Part shown: one piece after another, positions 1 to 5,149 of the stretch
How positions within the stretch are numbered: the first letter of the stretch is position 1
Layout: each line of letters begins with the position of its first letter
Assembly (NCBI GenBank): GCA_031267155.1
Contig: JAIRZR010000151.1
Location: 1-5,149 of the forward strand
From: Prevotellaceae bacterium
Lineage (GTDB): Bacteria > Bacteroidota > Bacteroidia > Bacteroidales > UBA932
Reading direction: 5' to 3'
DNA length: 5,149 nucleotides
Position numbers and translations under genes: made by a program
The notes under the pieces: model-generated
Told to the model about the DNA's origin: nothing
Databases searched by the model: none
What the model saw: only the letters and a program-made list of their open reading frames with translations

Positions 1-31
1 AATGAGAATGGGCTTGAATATCAGCACAAAA

Positions 32-113
32 ATCCCGAAGGGATGTTATTTTTATAGCAAAACAACAAACACAAACCTTACAAAACGCCGAAGGCGTGAC
101 ATTATTGTAATTC
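32..113 (+). repeat. Two-hairpin dispersed repeat, left copy
   Basis: Two short GC-rich hairpins of the same design, ATCCC-gaa-GGGAT (32-44) and ACGCC-gaa-GGCGT (85-97), are separated by a linker that contains almost no G on this strand. GACATTATTGTAATTC follows at 98-113. The same architecture recurs in the same orientation at 5036-5125: hairpin centres 51 versus 53 bp apart, a shared ATAG-n-AAA word in the linker, and a GACATT...GTAATTC tail. This indicates a diverged dispersed repeat family. The strand-biased linker suggests an RNA-level structure, but that is inference. I know of no named family to assign it to. Confidence 0.6.
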
Positions 114-152
114 ATAAAACGGGACGTAAATTATTTTTTCAGCAGAATCAAC

Positions 153-244
153 ATTTTTAACACCCCACCCTTCGGACTGTCACGCCTCAGGAAAACTTTG
201 AACGAAATTTTTGAAACAATAACCGGATTTTTAACACCCCGCCC
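153..244. repeat. Pair of 18-bp direct repeats
   Basis: ATTTTTAACACCCC followed by ACCC occurs at 153-170, and the same word followed by GCCC occurs at 227-244. The copies match at 17 of 18 positions and lie 74 bp apart. Flanking sequence is not obviously shared. They may be remnants of a dispersed element or binding sites for a regulator; the sequence alone does not decide this. Confidence 0.55.
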
Positions 245-310
245 ATTGGAGATTTTTATCGACAATCTTTGCTTTTTTCATTCTTATATCACGTTGTCAA
301 TAAATTTAAC

Positions 311-318
311 TATGTTTG
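311..318 (+). promoter_or_regulatory. Putative Bacteroidetes-type -7 element for the rRNA pseudouridine synthase gene
   Basis: TATGTTTG matches the Bacteroidetes housekeeping consensus TAnnTTTG exactly and lies 57 bp before the chosen start codon. The upstream partner is poor: the nearest TTG (294-296) is only 14 bp away, whereas 19-21 bp is usual. A TATAAT word at 335-340 is an alternative, but it too lacks a well-spaced partner. The call rests on the -7 word alone. Confidence 0.4.
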
Positions 319-375
319 CACTTTGAATTGACTATATAATATAGCATGTATATATAGCAAAGAACATGGAGAAAT

Positions 376-1926
376 ATGGAAAAAGATAGCATGCCTTCAA
401 ATGGAAGGACAGATAAAAAAACTGCCGGTTCGGGCGTATGGGAGATAAAAGACAGCTCCGAAAATGGCAGCGACATGCGCGAGCGCAGGCCGCGCAGGTC
501 GGATTCTGAACAGGACAGAGATTCCGAACAGGACAGACCCCGCAGAAGAACTTCTTCCGACAGGGAAAACTATTCCGACAGACGCGAGCGCAGGTCGTAT
601 TCCGGCGACAGGGAAAGAGATTCCGAACAGGACAGACCGCGCAGAAGATCAGCATCTTCCGACAGGGAAAACTATTCCGACAGACGCGAGCGCAGGTCGT
701 ATTCCGGCGACAGGGAAAGAGATTCACAGGACAGACCGCGCAGAAGATCGGCATCTTCCGACAGGGAAAACTATTCCGACAGACGCGAGCGCAGGTCGTA
801 TTCCGGCGACAGGGAAAGAGATTCGCAGGACAGACCGCGTAGAAGATCAGCATTTTCCGACAGGGAAAACTATTCCGACAGGCGCGAGCGCAGGTCGTAC
901 TCCGGCGACAGGGAAAGAGATTCGCAGGACAGACCGCGCAGAAGATCAGCATCTTTCGACAGGGAAAACTATTCCGACAGGCGCGAGCGCAGATCGTATT
1001 CTGGCGACAGGGAAAGAGATTCGCAGGACAGACCGCGCAGAAGATCAGCATCTTTCGATAATGAAAACTATTCCGACAGGCGCGAACGCAAACCGCGCAA
1101 GCCGTATTCCGGCGATCAGGAAAGAGATTCGCGGGACAGGCCGCGTAAATATTCGTCGGACAGCACATTGCGTACACGCAAAAGCGCTGATTCGCAGTCC
1201 GGCAGTAAAGACGGATTAGTCAGGCTGAACAAGTTCATAGCAAATTCGGGGATATGCTCGCGAAGAGAAGCCGACGAGTATATCGTAGCCGGGCTTGTTA
1301 CGGTCAACGGGCTGACAGTTACGGAGCTTGGCGTCAAAGTCAGGAAAGACGACGACGTCCGTTTCAACCAGGAACGCCTGAAAGGAGAAAGCAAGGCGTA
1401 TGTTCTTTTGAACAAGCCGAAAAACTATATTACAACAACAGAAGATCCCCACGCGAAAAAAACGGTTATGGAACTTGTTGACAGCGTGTGCAAGGAAAGA
1501 GTGTATCCCGTCGGACGGCTGGACAGGAACTCCACCGGAGTACTGCTGTTCACCAATGACGGCGATTTGGCGGAGAAATTAACCCATCCTTCCTATAATA
1601 AATTGAAAGTGTATCAGGTGAAACTCGACAAAAACATTTCCAAAGCCGATTTAAAAGCCCTGACCGAAGGCGTTGAACTGGAAGACGGACAGGCTTTTGC
1701 AGACAGTGTCCATGTATCGGACACGAATAAAGCCGAACTTGGAATGGAGATACATTCGGGCAGGAACAGGGTTATCCGGCGCATGTTCGAAAAACTTGGA
1801 TACGATGTAATTAAACTCGACCGGATTTATTTTGCAGGCCTCACAAAGAAAGGATTGAAGCGCGGAGAGTCCCGCCTCCTGACTTCCAGGGAAGTCGAAA
1901 TATTGAAAATGGGAGCGTATGAATAA
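376..1926 (+). CDS. rluB: rRNA pseudouridine synthase (RsuA/RluB family) with long repetitive N-terminal extension
   Basis: This enzyme isomerises a specific uridine to pseudouridine in rRNA, acting in the cytoplasm during ribosome assembly. Residues about 281-340 form an S4 RNA-binding domain (RLNKFIANSGICSRREADEY). The catalytic domain follows, with the family signature GRLDRNSTGVLLFTNDGD at 380-397 and the presumed catalytic Asp at D383. The C-terminal motif SGRNRVIRRMFEKLGYDV is also typical. The core of ~236 residues is close to E. coli RsuA (231). The extra ~280 N-terminal residues are disordered-looking and contain a 33-residue tandem repeat (62-261). ATG 376 is chosen because GGAG lies at 368-371, only 4 nt upstream; Met6 (391) is an alternative. 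An out-of-frame ATG at 366 opens a 7-codon frame that overlaps the start. The symbol rluB (23S rRNA target) is the usual label for this family in the phylum, but RsuA- or RluE/F-like specificity cannot be excluded. Family membership is certain; the exact target is not. Confidence 0.93.
   Translation: MEKDSMPSNGRTDKKTAGSGVWEIKDSSENGSDMRERRPRRSDSEQDRDSEQDRPRRRTSSDRENYSDRRERRSYSGDRERDSEQDRPRRRSASSDRENYSDRRERRSYSGDRERDSQDRPRRRSASSDRENYSDRRERRSYSGDRERDSQDRPRRRSAFSDRENYSDRRERRSYSGDRERDSQDRPRRRSASFDRENYSDRRERRSYSGDRERDSQDRPRRRSASFDNENYSDRRERKPRKPYSGDQERDSRDRPRKYSSDSTLRTRKSADSQSGSKDGLVRLNKFIANSGICSRREADEYIVAGLVTVNGLTVTELGVKVRKDDDVRFNQERLKGESKAYVLLNKPKNYITTTEDPHAKKTVMELVDSVCKERVYPVGRLDRNSTGVLLFTNDGDLAEKLTHPSYNKLKVYQVKLDKNISKADLKALTEGVELEDGQAFADSVHVSDTNKAELGMEIHSGRNRVIRRMFEKLGYDVIKLDRIYFAGLTKKGLKRGESRLLTSREVEILKMGAYE
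559..1158 (+). repeat. In-frame 99-bp tandem repeat (minisatellite) within the pseudouridine synthase gene
   Basis: Five near-identical units start at 559, 661, 760, 859 and 958, and a sixth, degenerate unit covers 1057-1158. The first unit is 102 bp and the next four are 99 bp, so every unit preserves the reading frame. Each encodes about 33 residues beginning DRENYSDRRERRSYSGDRER and continuing D-S-Q-D-R-P-R-R-R-S-A-S. A typical unit has 11 Arg, 5 Asp and 3 Glu, and no Lys. A partial, older-looking unit with two DSEQDR copies (residues 43-54) lies just before. High nucleotide identity indicates recent amplification by slippage or recombination. Repeats of this kind commonly vary in copy number between strains. 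Confidence 0.95.
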
Positions 1927-1959
1927 ATCGACAGGCTTTTGCTTTTTTGGAACGGAAAT

Positions 1960-2011
1960 TGTTGTATAAGCGTCGGCATAGCCTGCACAAGCAGGGCATT
2001 TTCATACAACA
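1960..2011. repeat. Nested inverted repeat between the two genes
   Basis: Outer 8-bp arms TGTTGTAT (1960-1967) and ATACAACA (2004-2011) enclose an inner hairpin, CCTGC-acaa-GCAGG (1982-1995). It lies 34 bp after the pseudouridine synthase stop codon. No T-run follows the outer arm, so it is not a classical intrinsic terminator. It may instead end or protect the upstream mRNA, or be a protein-binding site. Its role is unknown. Confidence 0.4.
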
Positions 2012-2027
2012 TGTTAAATAAAAGCCG

Positions 2028-2058
2028 TTTGATGCGTTGGTTATGCAGTGGATATTTG
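2028..2058 (+). promoter_or_regulatory. Putative lon promoter (Bacteroidetes-type -33/-7)
   Basis: TTTG at 2028-2031 is followed after exactly 19 bp by GATATTTG at 2051-2058, which matches the TAnnTTTG -7 consensus at 7 of 8 positions. The spacing is the one expected for the primary sigma factor of this phylum. It lies 67 bp before the lon start codon. A weaker alternative is TTTG 2055-2058 with TTATTTTG 2080-2087, 21 bp apart. A promoter here implies that lon can be transcribed independently of the upstream gene. Confidence 0.45.
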
Positions 2059-2081
2059 AAATAATGAATTAAAGGATTGTT

Positions 2082-2111
2082 ATTTTGGCATTAAATCATG
2101 TCATTTTGGCA
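2082..2111 (+). promoter_or_regulatory. Direct repeat ATTTTGGCA in the lon leader, possible operator
   Basis: ATTTTGGCA occurs at 2082-2090 and again, identically, at 2103-2111. The offset is 21 bp, close to two turns of DNA, so both copies would face the same side of the helix. The pair lies between the putative lon promoter and the ribosome binding site. It does not resemble the CIRCE or CtsR heat-shock operators. A regulatory role is inference from position and phasing only. Confidence 0.3.
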
Positions 2112-2114
2112 GTC

Positions 2115-2120
2115 GGGAGG
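2115..2120 (+). promoter_or_regulatory. Strong Shine-Dalgarno of lon
   Basis: GGGAGG lies 5 nt before ATG 2126 and fixes that start over Met15 (2168). Such a strong Shine-Dalgarno is notable because many genes in this phylum use A-rich leaders instead. Confidence 0.7.
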
Positions 2121-2125
2121 ATTAT

Positions 2126-4546
2126 ATGGCTTTTGACAAGTTAGACAGAATATTTGTAACAAGTACTATGGGAGATAATATTGGTTTTATACCGCTGAAT
2201 GAGGATATTTCGGAGAGTTTTACCGAAAAGGAGTTGCCGATGCCTTTGCCTGTGCTTGCCCTGCGCAATGCAGTGCTTTTTCCTTCGGTTGTCATGCCCA
2301 TCACTGTTGGCAGGGACAAATCGATAAAGCTTATTCGGGAATCGTATTCGGGTTTAAGACTGATTGGCGCTGTCGGACAGGCAGATCCCAAGGTGGAAGA
2401 ACCGGAGTACGGAGATTTGTACAGGATTGGCACGCTTGCCCGGATATTGAAGATTTTTGAAATGCCCGACGGGGCGATAACGGTTCTGCTGCAGGGACTG
2501 CAGCGTTTTGTGATTGACGACTTCGTGCAGCAGAATCCCTTTTTTGCCGCCTACGTCCGCACCCTGTCGGACTCCGAACCCCCGAAGTCGGACAAGGATT
2601 ACGAGGCTATCATAGGAGCAGTTAAGGATTCGATATCCAGGATCATAAATTTTTCCTCGCATCTACCCCCCGAAGCTTCGTTTGCAATAAAAAATATCGA
2701 AAACAACAAGCTGCTGATAAACTTTGTCGCGGCAAATGTGGAATTTGAAAACCATACCGACAGGCAGAGCCTGCTCGAAATCGACGATCTGAAGGAACGG
2801 GCATTGAAGCTCATCGAACTGCTTGGACACGAGATTCAGCTGATGGAAATCAAAAACGATATCCAGCAGAAAGTCCGTTCGGAAATGGACCAGCAACAGC
2901 GCGAATATTTCCTGCACCAGCAAATCAAGACAATCCAGAATGAACTGGGCACCAACTCTCTCGACGGAGAAGGCGACCGTCTTGCCGAAAAGGCGAAATC
3001 GAAAAAGTGGCCTCAGTATGTGAGGGACGCCTTCGACAAGGAACTGAACAAGTTTGAGAAAATGAGCCCCATGGGCGGCGAGTTTTCCGTTCAGCTGAAC
3101 TATCTGGAAATCCTGACCGACCTGCCCTGGGACGAATGTTCGAAGGATAACCTTGATCTCAGTCATGCAACGGAAGTTCTGGACGAAGACCATTTCGGTC
3201 TCGAAGAAATCAAGGAGCGGATACTGGAATATCTTTCCGTGATAAAACTCAAGGGCGACCTGAAATCGCCGATTATCTGCCTGCACGGTCCTCCGGGCGT
3301 GGGTAAAACCTCTCTGGGCAAATCCATTGCACGGGCTTTAGACCGCAAATTCGGACGGATATCGCTGGGCGGACTGCATGACGAAGCCGAAATACGCGGA
3401 CACCGGAGAACATACATAGGCGCGATGCCGGGAAGGATTATACAGACAATAAACCGCTGCAAGACATCGAATCCCGTAATCATCCTGGACGAAATCGACA
3501 AGGTCGGAGCGGATTTCAAGGGCGACCCCTCGTCGGCTTTGCTCGAAGCGCTCGATCCTGAACAGAATTCCACTTTCAGAGACAATTACCTGGATATGGA
3601 TTACGATTTGTCGCGGGTAATGTTTATCACGACGGCAAACCGTGTGGACACAATACATCCCGCCCTGCGCGACAGAATGGAGATGATAAACCTGTCGGGA
3701 TATATCAGCCAGGAAAAAATGGAAATCGCAAAACGGCACCTGATACCCAAATCCATGGACGCTCACGGCATCAAACCGAAACGGCTGTTTTTCGAGGATT
3801 CCGCAATAGAAACGATTATCGAGGAATATACGCACGAATCGGGCGTCAGGAACCTCGACAAGCAGATTGCAAAGATAATCCGCAACAAAGTCAAGTCGCT
3901 TGCATTCGGCGAAAAGTTCAAGAAAAAAATCACTCCCGCAGAAGTGAAAAAGATCCTCGGCATACCGAAGATTAACAGGGAAATGGCAGATTCAAACAAT
4001 TTTGTGGGGGTAACCACGGGTCTGGCATGGACGGAAGCAGGCGGAGAAATCCTGTTTGTCGAAGCAAGTTTAAGTCCCGGAAAGGGAACCCTGCAGATTA
4101 CGGGAAATCTGGGCGATGTAATGAAGGAATCGGCAATGATTGCGCTGGAATATATCAAGGCTCATGCCTCCGAACTGAATATCAGCGAAGAACTGTTCGA
4201 AAAGAAAAACATTCATATTCACGTTCCCGAAGGAGCAATCCCCAAGGACGGTCCATCTGCCGGAATCACGATGCTGACGTCTATTGCATCGATTTTTACC
4301 GGAAATAAGGTGCGGAAGGGAATTGCAATGACGGGCGAAATAACTCTTCGCGGAAAAGTGCTGCCTGTCGGCGGGGTCAAGGAAAAAATACTTGCCGCCA
4401 AACGCGCAGGCGTCTCAACAATAATACTCTCTGCCGACAACAGAAAGAATATCGAAGAAATCAAACAGGAATATCTCGAAGGTCTGACATTTAAATATGT
4501 AGAGACAATGATGGAAATGCTTGAGACCGCTCTGGAAAGTAAATAA
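2126..4546 (+). CDS. lon: ATP-dependent Lon protease (endopeptidase La)
   Basis: Lon is a cytoplasmic homohexameric AAA+ protease (EC 3.4.21.53) that unfolds and degrades misfolded proteins and short-lived regulators. The 806 residues are close to the family norm (E. coli 784). An N-terminal extension of ~36 residues precedes the LonN substrate-binding domain (about 37-235, beginning LPMPLPVLALRNAVLFP). A long helical segment follows (about 235-280, Gln- and Glu-rich). The AAA+ module shows Walker A GPPGVGKTS (388-396, K394), Walker B VIILDEID (451-458, D455/E456), a sensor-1 Asn at N505 in TTAN, and an arginine finger in LRDRMEMI (R517). The protease domain (about 622-803) has PKDGPSAG with nucleophile S711, and the general-base Lys in GGVKEK. 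By the 43-residue Ser-to-Lys spacing known for E. coli Lon, that Lys is K754. All key residues are present, so the enzyme should be active. The gene stands apart from its upstream neighbour (199 bp) and no gene follows within 600 bp. It is often stress-induced in bacteria, but no known heat-shock operator is visible here. Confidence 0.98.
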   Translation: MAFDKLDRIFVTSTMGDNIGFIPLNEDISESFTEKELPMPLPVLALRNAVLFPSVVMPITVGRDKSIKLIRESYSGLRLIGAVGQADPKVEEPEYGDLYRIGTLARILKIFEMPDGAITVLLQGLQRFVIDDFVQQNPFFAAYVRTLSDSEPPKSDKDYEAIIGAVKDSISRIINFSSHLPPEASFAIKNIENNKLLINFVAANVEFENHTDRQSLLEIDDLKERALKLIELLGHEIQLMEIKNDIQQKVRSEMDQQQREYFLHQQIKTIQNELGTNSLDGEGDRLAEKAKSKKWPQYVRDAFDKELNKFEKMSPMGGEFSVQLNYLEILTDLPWDECSKDNLDLSHATEVLDEDHFGLEEIKERILEYLSVIKLKGDLKSPIICLHGPPGVGKTSLGKSIARALDRKFGRISLGGLHDEAEIRGHRRTYIGAMPGRIIQTINRCKTSNPVIILDEIDKVGADFKGDPSSALLEALDPEQNSTFRDNYLDMDYDLSRVMFITTANRVDTIHPALRDRMEMINLSGYISQEKMEIAKRHLIPKSMDAHGIKPKRLFFEDSAIETIIEEYTHESGVRNLDKQIAKIIRNKVKSLAFGEKFKKKITPAEVKKILGIPKINREMADSNNFVGVTTGLAWTEAGGEILFVEASLSPGKGTLQITGNLGDVMKESAMIALEYIKAHASELNISEELFEKKNIHIHVPEGAIPKDGPSAGITMLTSIASIFTGNKVRKGIAMTGEITLRGKVLPVGGVKEKILAAKRAGVSTIILSADNRKNIEEIKQEYLEGLTFKYVETMMEMLETALESK

Positions 4547-4653
4547 TCCGTAATACTATCAAGGGATGCGAAATAAATAAGTCTTTTAGGATTGAACATG
4601 AAGGCGGCATGTTGGTAGAAGACAGCCGCAATTCCCCCTCAGAGACCGTAATT

Positions 4654-4754
4654 ATAATGACACCTTTTATTATATCCTGAAAAGCGTCATTTCGCTTGCA
4701 GTTTAGGTACGGAACGTTTATTTATAATGACGCTTTTTGTAAGTAGCACATTAA
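4654..4754 (+). repeat. Direct repeat A, with internal inverted repeat
   Basis: This segment aligns over its whole length with 4880-4981. Shared blocks include CCTTTT-n-TTAT-n-TCCTGA, CGTCATTT-n-GCT, ATGACGCTTTT and AGCACATTAA. Inside it a perfect 12-bp inverted repeat, AAAAGCGTCATT (4680-4691) and AATGACGCTTTT (4726-4737), encloses 34 bp and ends in a T-run. Confidence 0.8.
4680..4738 (+). terminator. Possible terminator for lon
   Basis: The 12-bp stem AAAAGCGTCATT/AATGACGCTTTT ends in five T residues, about 130 bp after the lon stop. The 34-nt loop is long for an intrinsic terminator, and the structure belongs to a repeated element, so any termination role may be incidental. No better candidate lies closer to the stop codon. 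Confidence 0.25.
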
Positions 4755-4779
4755 TGGGCTATTTATGACTGGGAGGATT

Positions 4780-4857
4780 TTCGTCATTGCGAACGCAGTG
4801 AAGCAATCCAGAGAGTAGCCTGTTTCTGGATTGTTTCACTGCGTTCGCAATGACGAA
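4780..4857. repeat. 78-bp near-perfect palindromic repeat element
   Basis: Arms of 33 bp (4780-4812 and 4825-4857) are complementary except for one position, G4803 opposite T4834, which would still pair as G-U in RNA. The loop is 12 nt (4813-4824). The arm core reads CGTCATTGCGAACGCAGTGA and continues AGCAATCCAGA. Palindromes built on CATTGCGA...GCAATCC are, from general knowledge, dispersed in genomes of several unrelated bacterial phyla. It carries no gene, so it would be a non-autonomous element. Confidence 0.9.
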
Positions 4858-4879
4858 CAATGATGATTTGCTTCGATTT

Positions 4880-4981
4880 ATGATAACGCCTTTTGTTATG
4901 TCCTGATTAAACGTCATTTTGCTCTTAGTTACGGTACGAAACGAACACTCGCAATGACGCTTTTCGTAAACAGCACATTAA
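4880..4981 (+). repeat. Direct repeat B, diverged copy of repeat A
   Basis: This is the second copy of the ~101-bp segment at 4654-4754, in the same orientation, 226 bp downstream and with one net inserted base. Its internal inverted repeat is reduced to CGTCATT (4912-4918) and AATGACG (4953-4959). Its right end, TCGCAATGACG (4949-4959), is identical to part of the right arm of the adjacent palindrome, which links the two repeat types. Confidence 0.8.
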
Positions 4982-4989
4982 GAGGTTTT

Positions 4990-5015
4990 TCTGGATTGCT
5001 TTACTTCGTTCGCAA
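4990..5015 (+). repeat. Solo half-arm of the palindromic element
   Basis: These 26 bp match the right arm of the palindrome starting at 4825 (TCTGGATTG-n-TT-n-ACT-n-CGTTCGCAA) with three substitutions. No complementary left arm is adjacent, and the match ends before the terminal TGACG. It is best read as a truncated copy. Confidence 0.7.
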
Positions 5016-5035
5016 ATTTAACTGCCACGCCCAAT

Positions 5036-5125
5036 TGCCCGTCAGGGCATCCATATCAATAGAAACAGGATAATACACACACCACAACCCCGTTAGGGGT
5101 TGAATGCCGGGACATTTTGTAATTC
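5036..5125 (+). repeat. Two-hairpin dispersed repeat, right copy
   Basis: Hairpins TGCCC-gtca-GGGCA (5036-5049) and AACCCC-gtta-GGGGTT (5086-5101) flank a linker rich in A and C. GACATTTTGTAATTC follows at 5111-5125. The layout and tail match the copy at 32-113. The hairpin stems differ in sequence yet remain paired in each copy, which resembles compensatory change and argues for a structural role. Confidence 0.6.
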
Positions 5126-5149
5126 GGATGAGAGTGCGGTAAACAATTT

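Larger units (their letters stand above)
1..375. other. Non-coding upstream region with repeats and promoter
   Basis: No credible coding sequence is visible in this A+T-rich stretch on either strand. From left to right it holds a two-hairpin dispersed repeat (32-113), a pair of 18-bp direct repeats (153-170 and 227-244), and a promoter-like word at 311-318 ahead of the pseudouridine synthase gene. A 10-bp inverted repeat, AGGCGTGACA at 92-101 and TGTCACGCCT at 178-187, spans the middle. The end of the preceding gene is not in the window. Confidence 0.7.
4547..5149. other. Repeat-dense non-coding region downstream of lon
   Basis: No plausible gene is present on either strand. The stretch is built from a small hairpin (AACATG 4595-4600, CATGTT 4608-4613), two related ~101-bp repeats (4654-4754 and 4880-4981), a 78-bp palindrome between them, a half-palindrome (4990-5015), and the right copy of the two-hairpin repeat (5036-5125). 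No transposase fragment is recognisable. The region looks like an accumulation site for non-autonomous repeats after a highly expressed housekeeping gene. Confidence 0.75.

Noticed and set aside
559..1158. CRISPR array
   Set aside because: The repeats are contiguous, have no unique spacers and encode a continuous protein segment in frame with the enzyme.
332..1177. Long open frame on the minus strand, Cys-rich with 33-residue repeats
   Set aside because: It is the antisense shadow of the 99-bp tandem repeat. Because the units are multiples of three without stops in this frame, it stays open automatically. It has no ribosome binding site or known domain.
464..1219. Second plus-strand open frame with Thr/Ala/Asp repeats
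   Set aside because: It is an alternative frame of the same repeat array, nested inside the clear pseudouridine synthase gene, and it ends where the repeat and linker end.
2663..3286. 207-codon minus-strand frame opposite lon
   Set aside because: It lies entirely opposite a strongly conserved lon coding region and shows no recognisable family.
4598..4618. Small ORF starting at ATG 4598
   Set aside because: It has only six codons before the stop and no ribosome binding site; it coincides with a small hairpin.
4769..4777. GGGAGG-like ribosome binding site after lon
   Set aside because: The word GGGAGGATT resembles the lon Shine-Dalgarno, but no start codon with an open frame follows; the palindrome begins 3 bp later.
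4780..4857. Intrinsic terminator for lon
   Set aside because: The stem is far too long (33 bp), no T-run follows, and the sequence belongs to a dispersed palindrome class over 230 bp from the stop codon.
4547..5149. Missing downstream neighbour such as tgt
   Set aside because: I recall lon being followed by tgt in some Bacteroidetes, but I cannot verify that order and the window ends only 603 bp after lon, so absence is not evidence.

Overview
The window looks like chromosomal DNA of a Bacteroidetes bacterium, probably of the order Bacteroidales. Three things point that way. A -7 type promoter word, TATGTTTG, sits before the first gene. The rRNA pseudouridine synthase carries a long, Arg-rich, low-complexity N-terminal tail, a style I associate with this phylum. 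The Lon protease has a family-typical layout with a short N-terminal extension. No 16S rRNA or other taxonomic marker is present, so the assignment is an inference.

Layout: 1-375 is non-coding, with a two-hairpin dispersed repeat, an 18-bp direct repeat and the putative promoter of the first gene. 376-1926 (+) encodes a 516-residue RsuA/RluB-family pseudouridine synthase. Its C-terminal ~236 residues are a complete enzyme (S4 domain plus catalytic domain). Its N-terminal ~280 residues are mostly a 33-residue (99-bp) tandem repeat rich in Arg, Asp, Ser and Glu. 1927-2125 is a 199-bp intergenic region with a nested inverted repeat, a plausible lon promoter, a 9-bp direct repeat and a strong Shine-Dalgarno. 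2126-4546 (+) encodes an intact 806-residue Lon protease with all expected ATPase and Ser-Lys protease residues. 4547-5149 is non-coding and dense in repeats: two diverged ~101-bp direct copies flank a 78-bp near-perfect palindrome, followed by a lone half-arm of that palindrome. A second, diverged copy of the two-hairpin repeat closes the window.

The two genes are housekeeping: one modifies rRNA during ribosome assembly, the other degrades misfolded and regulatory proteins. They point the same way, but the 199-bp gap with its own promoter-like sequence suggests separate transcription. I see no defence system, CRISPR array, transposase, tRNA or rRNA gene. The most unusual content is the in-frame minisatellite in the pseudouridine synthase and the layered palindromic repeats downstream of lon. 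None of this is strong evidence for a wholly new system.
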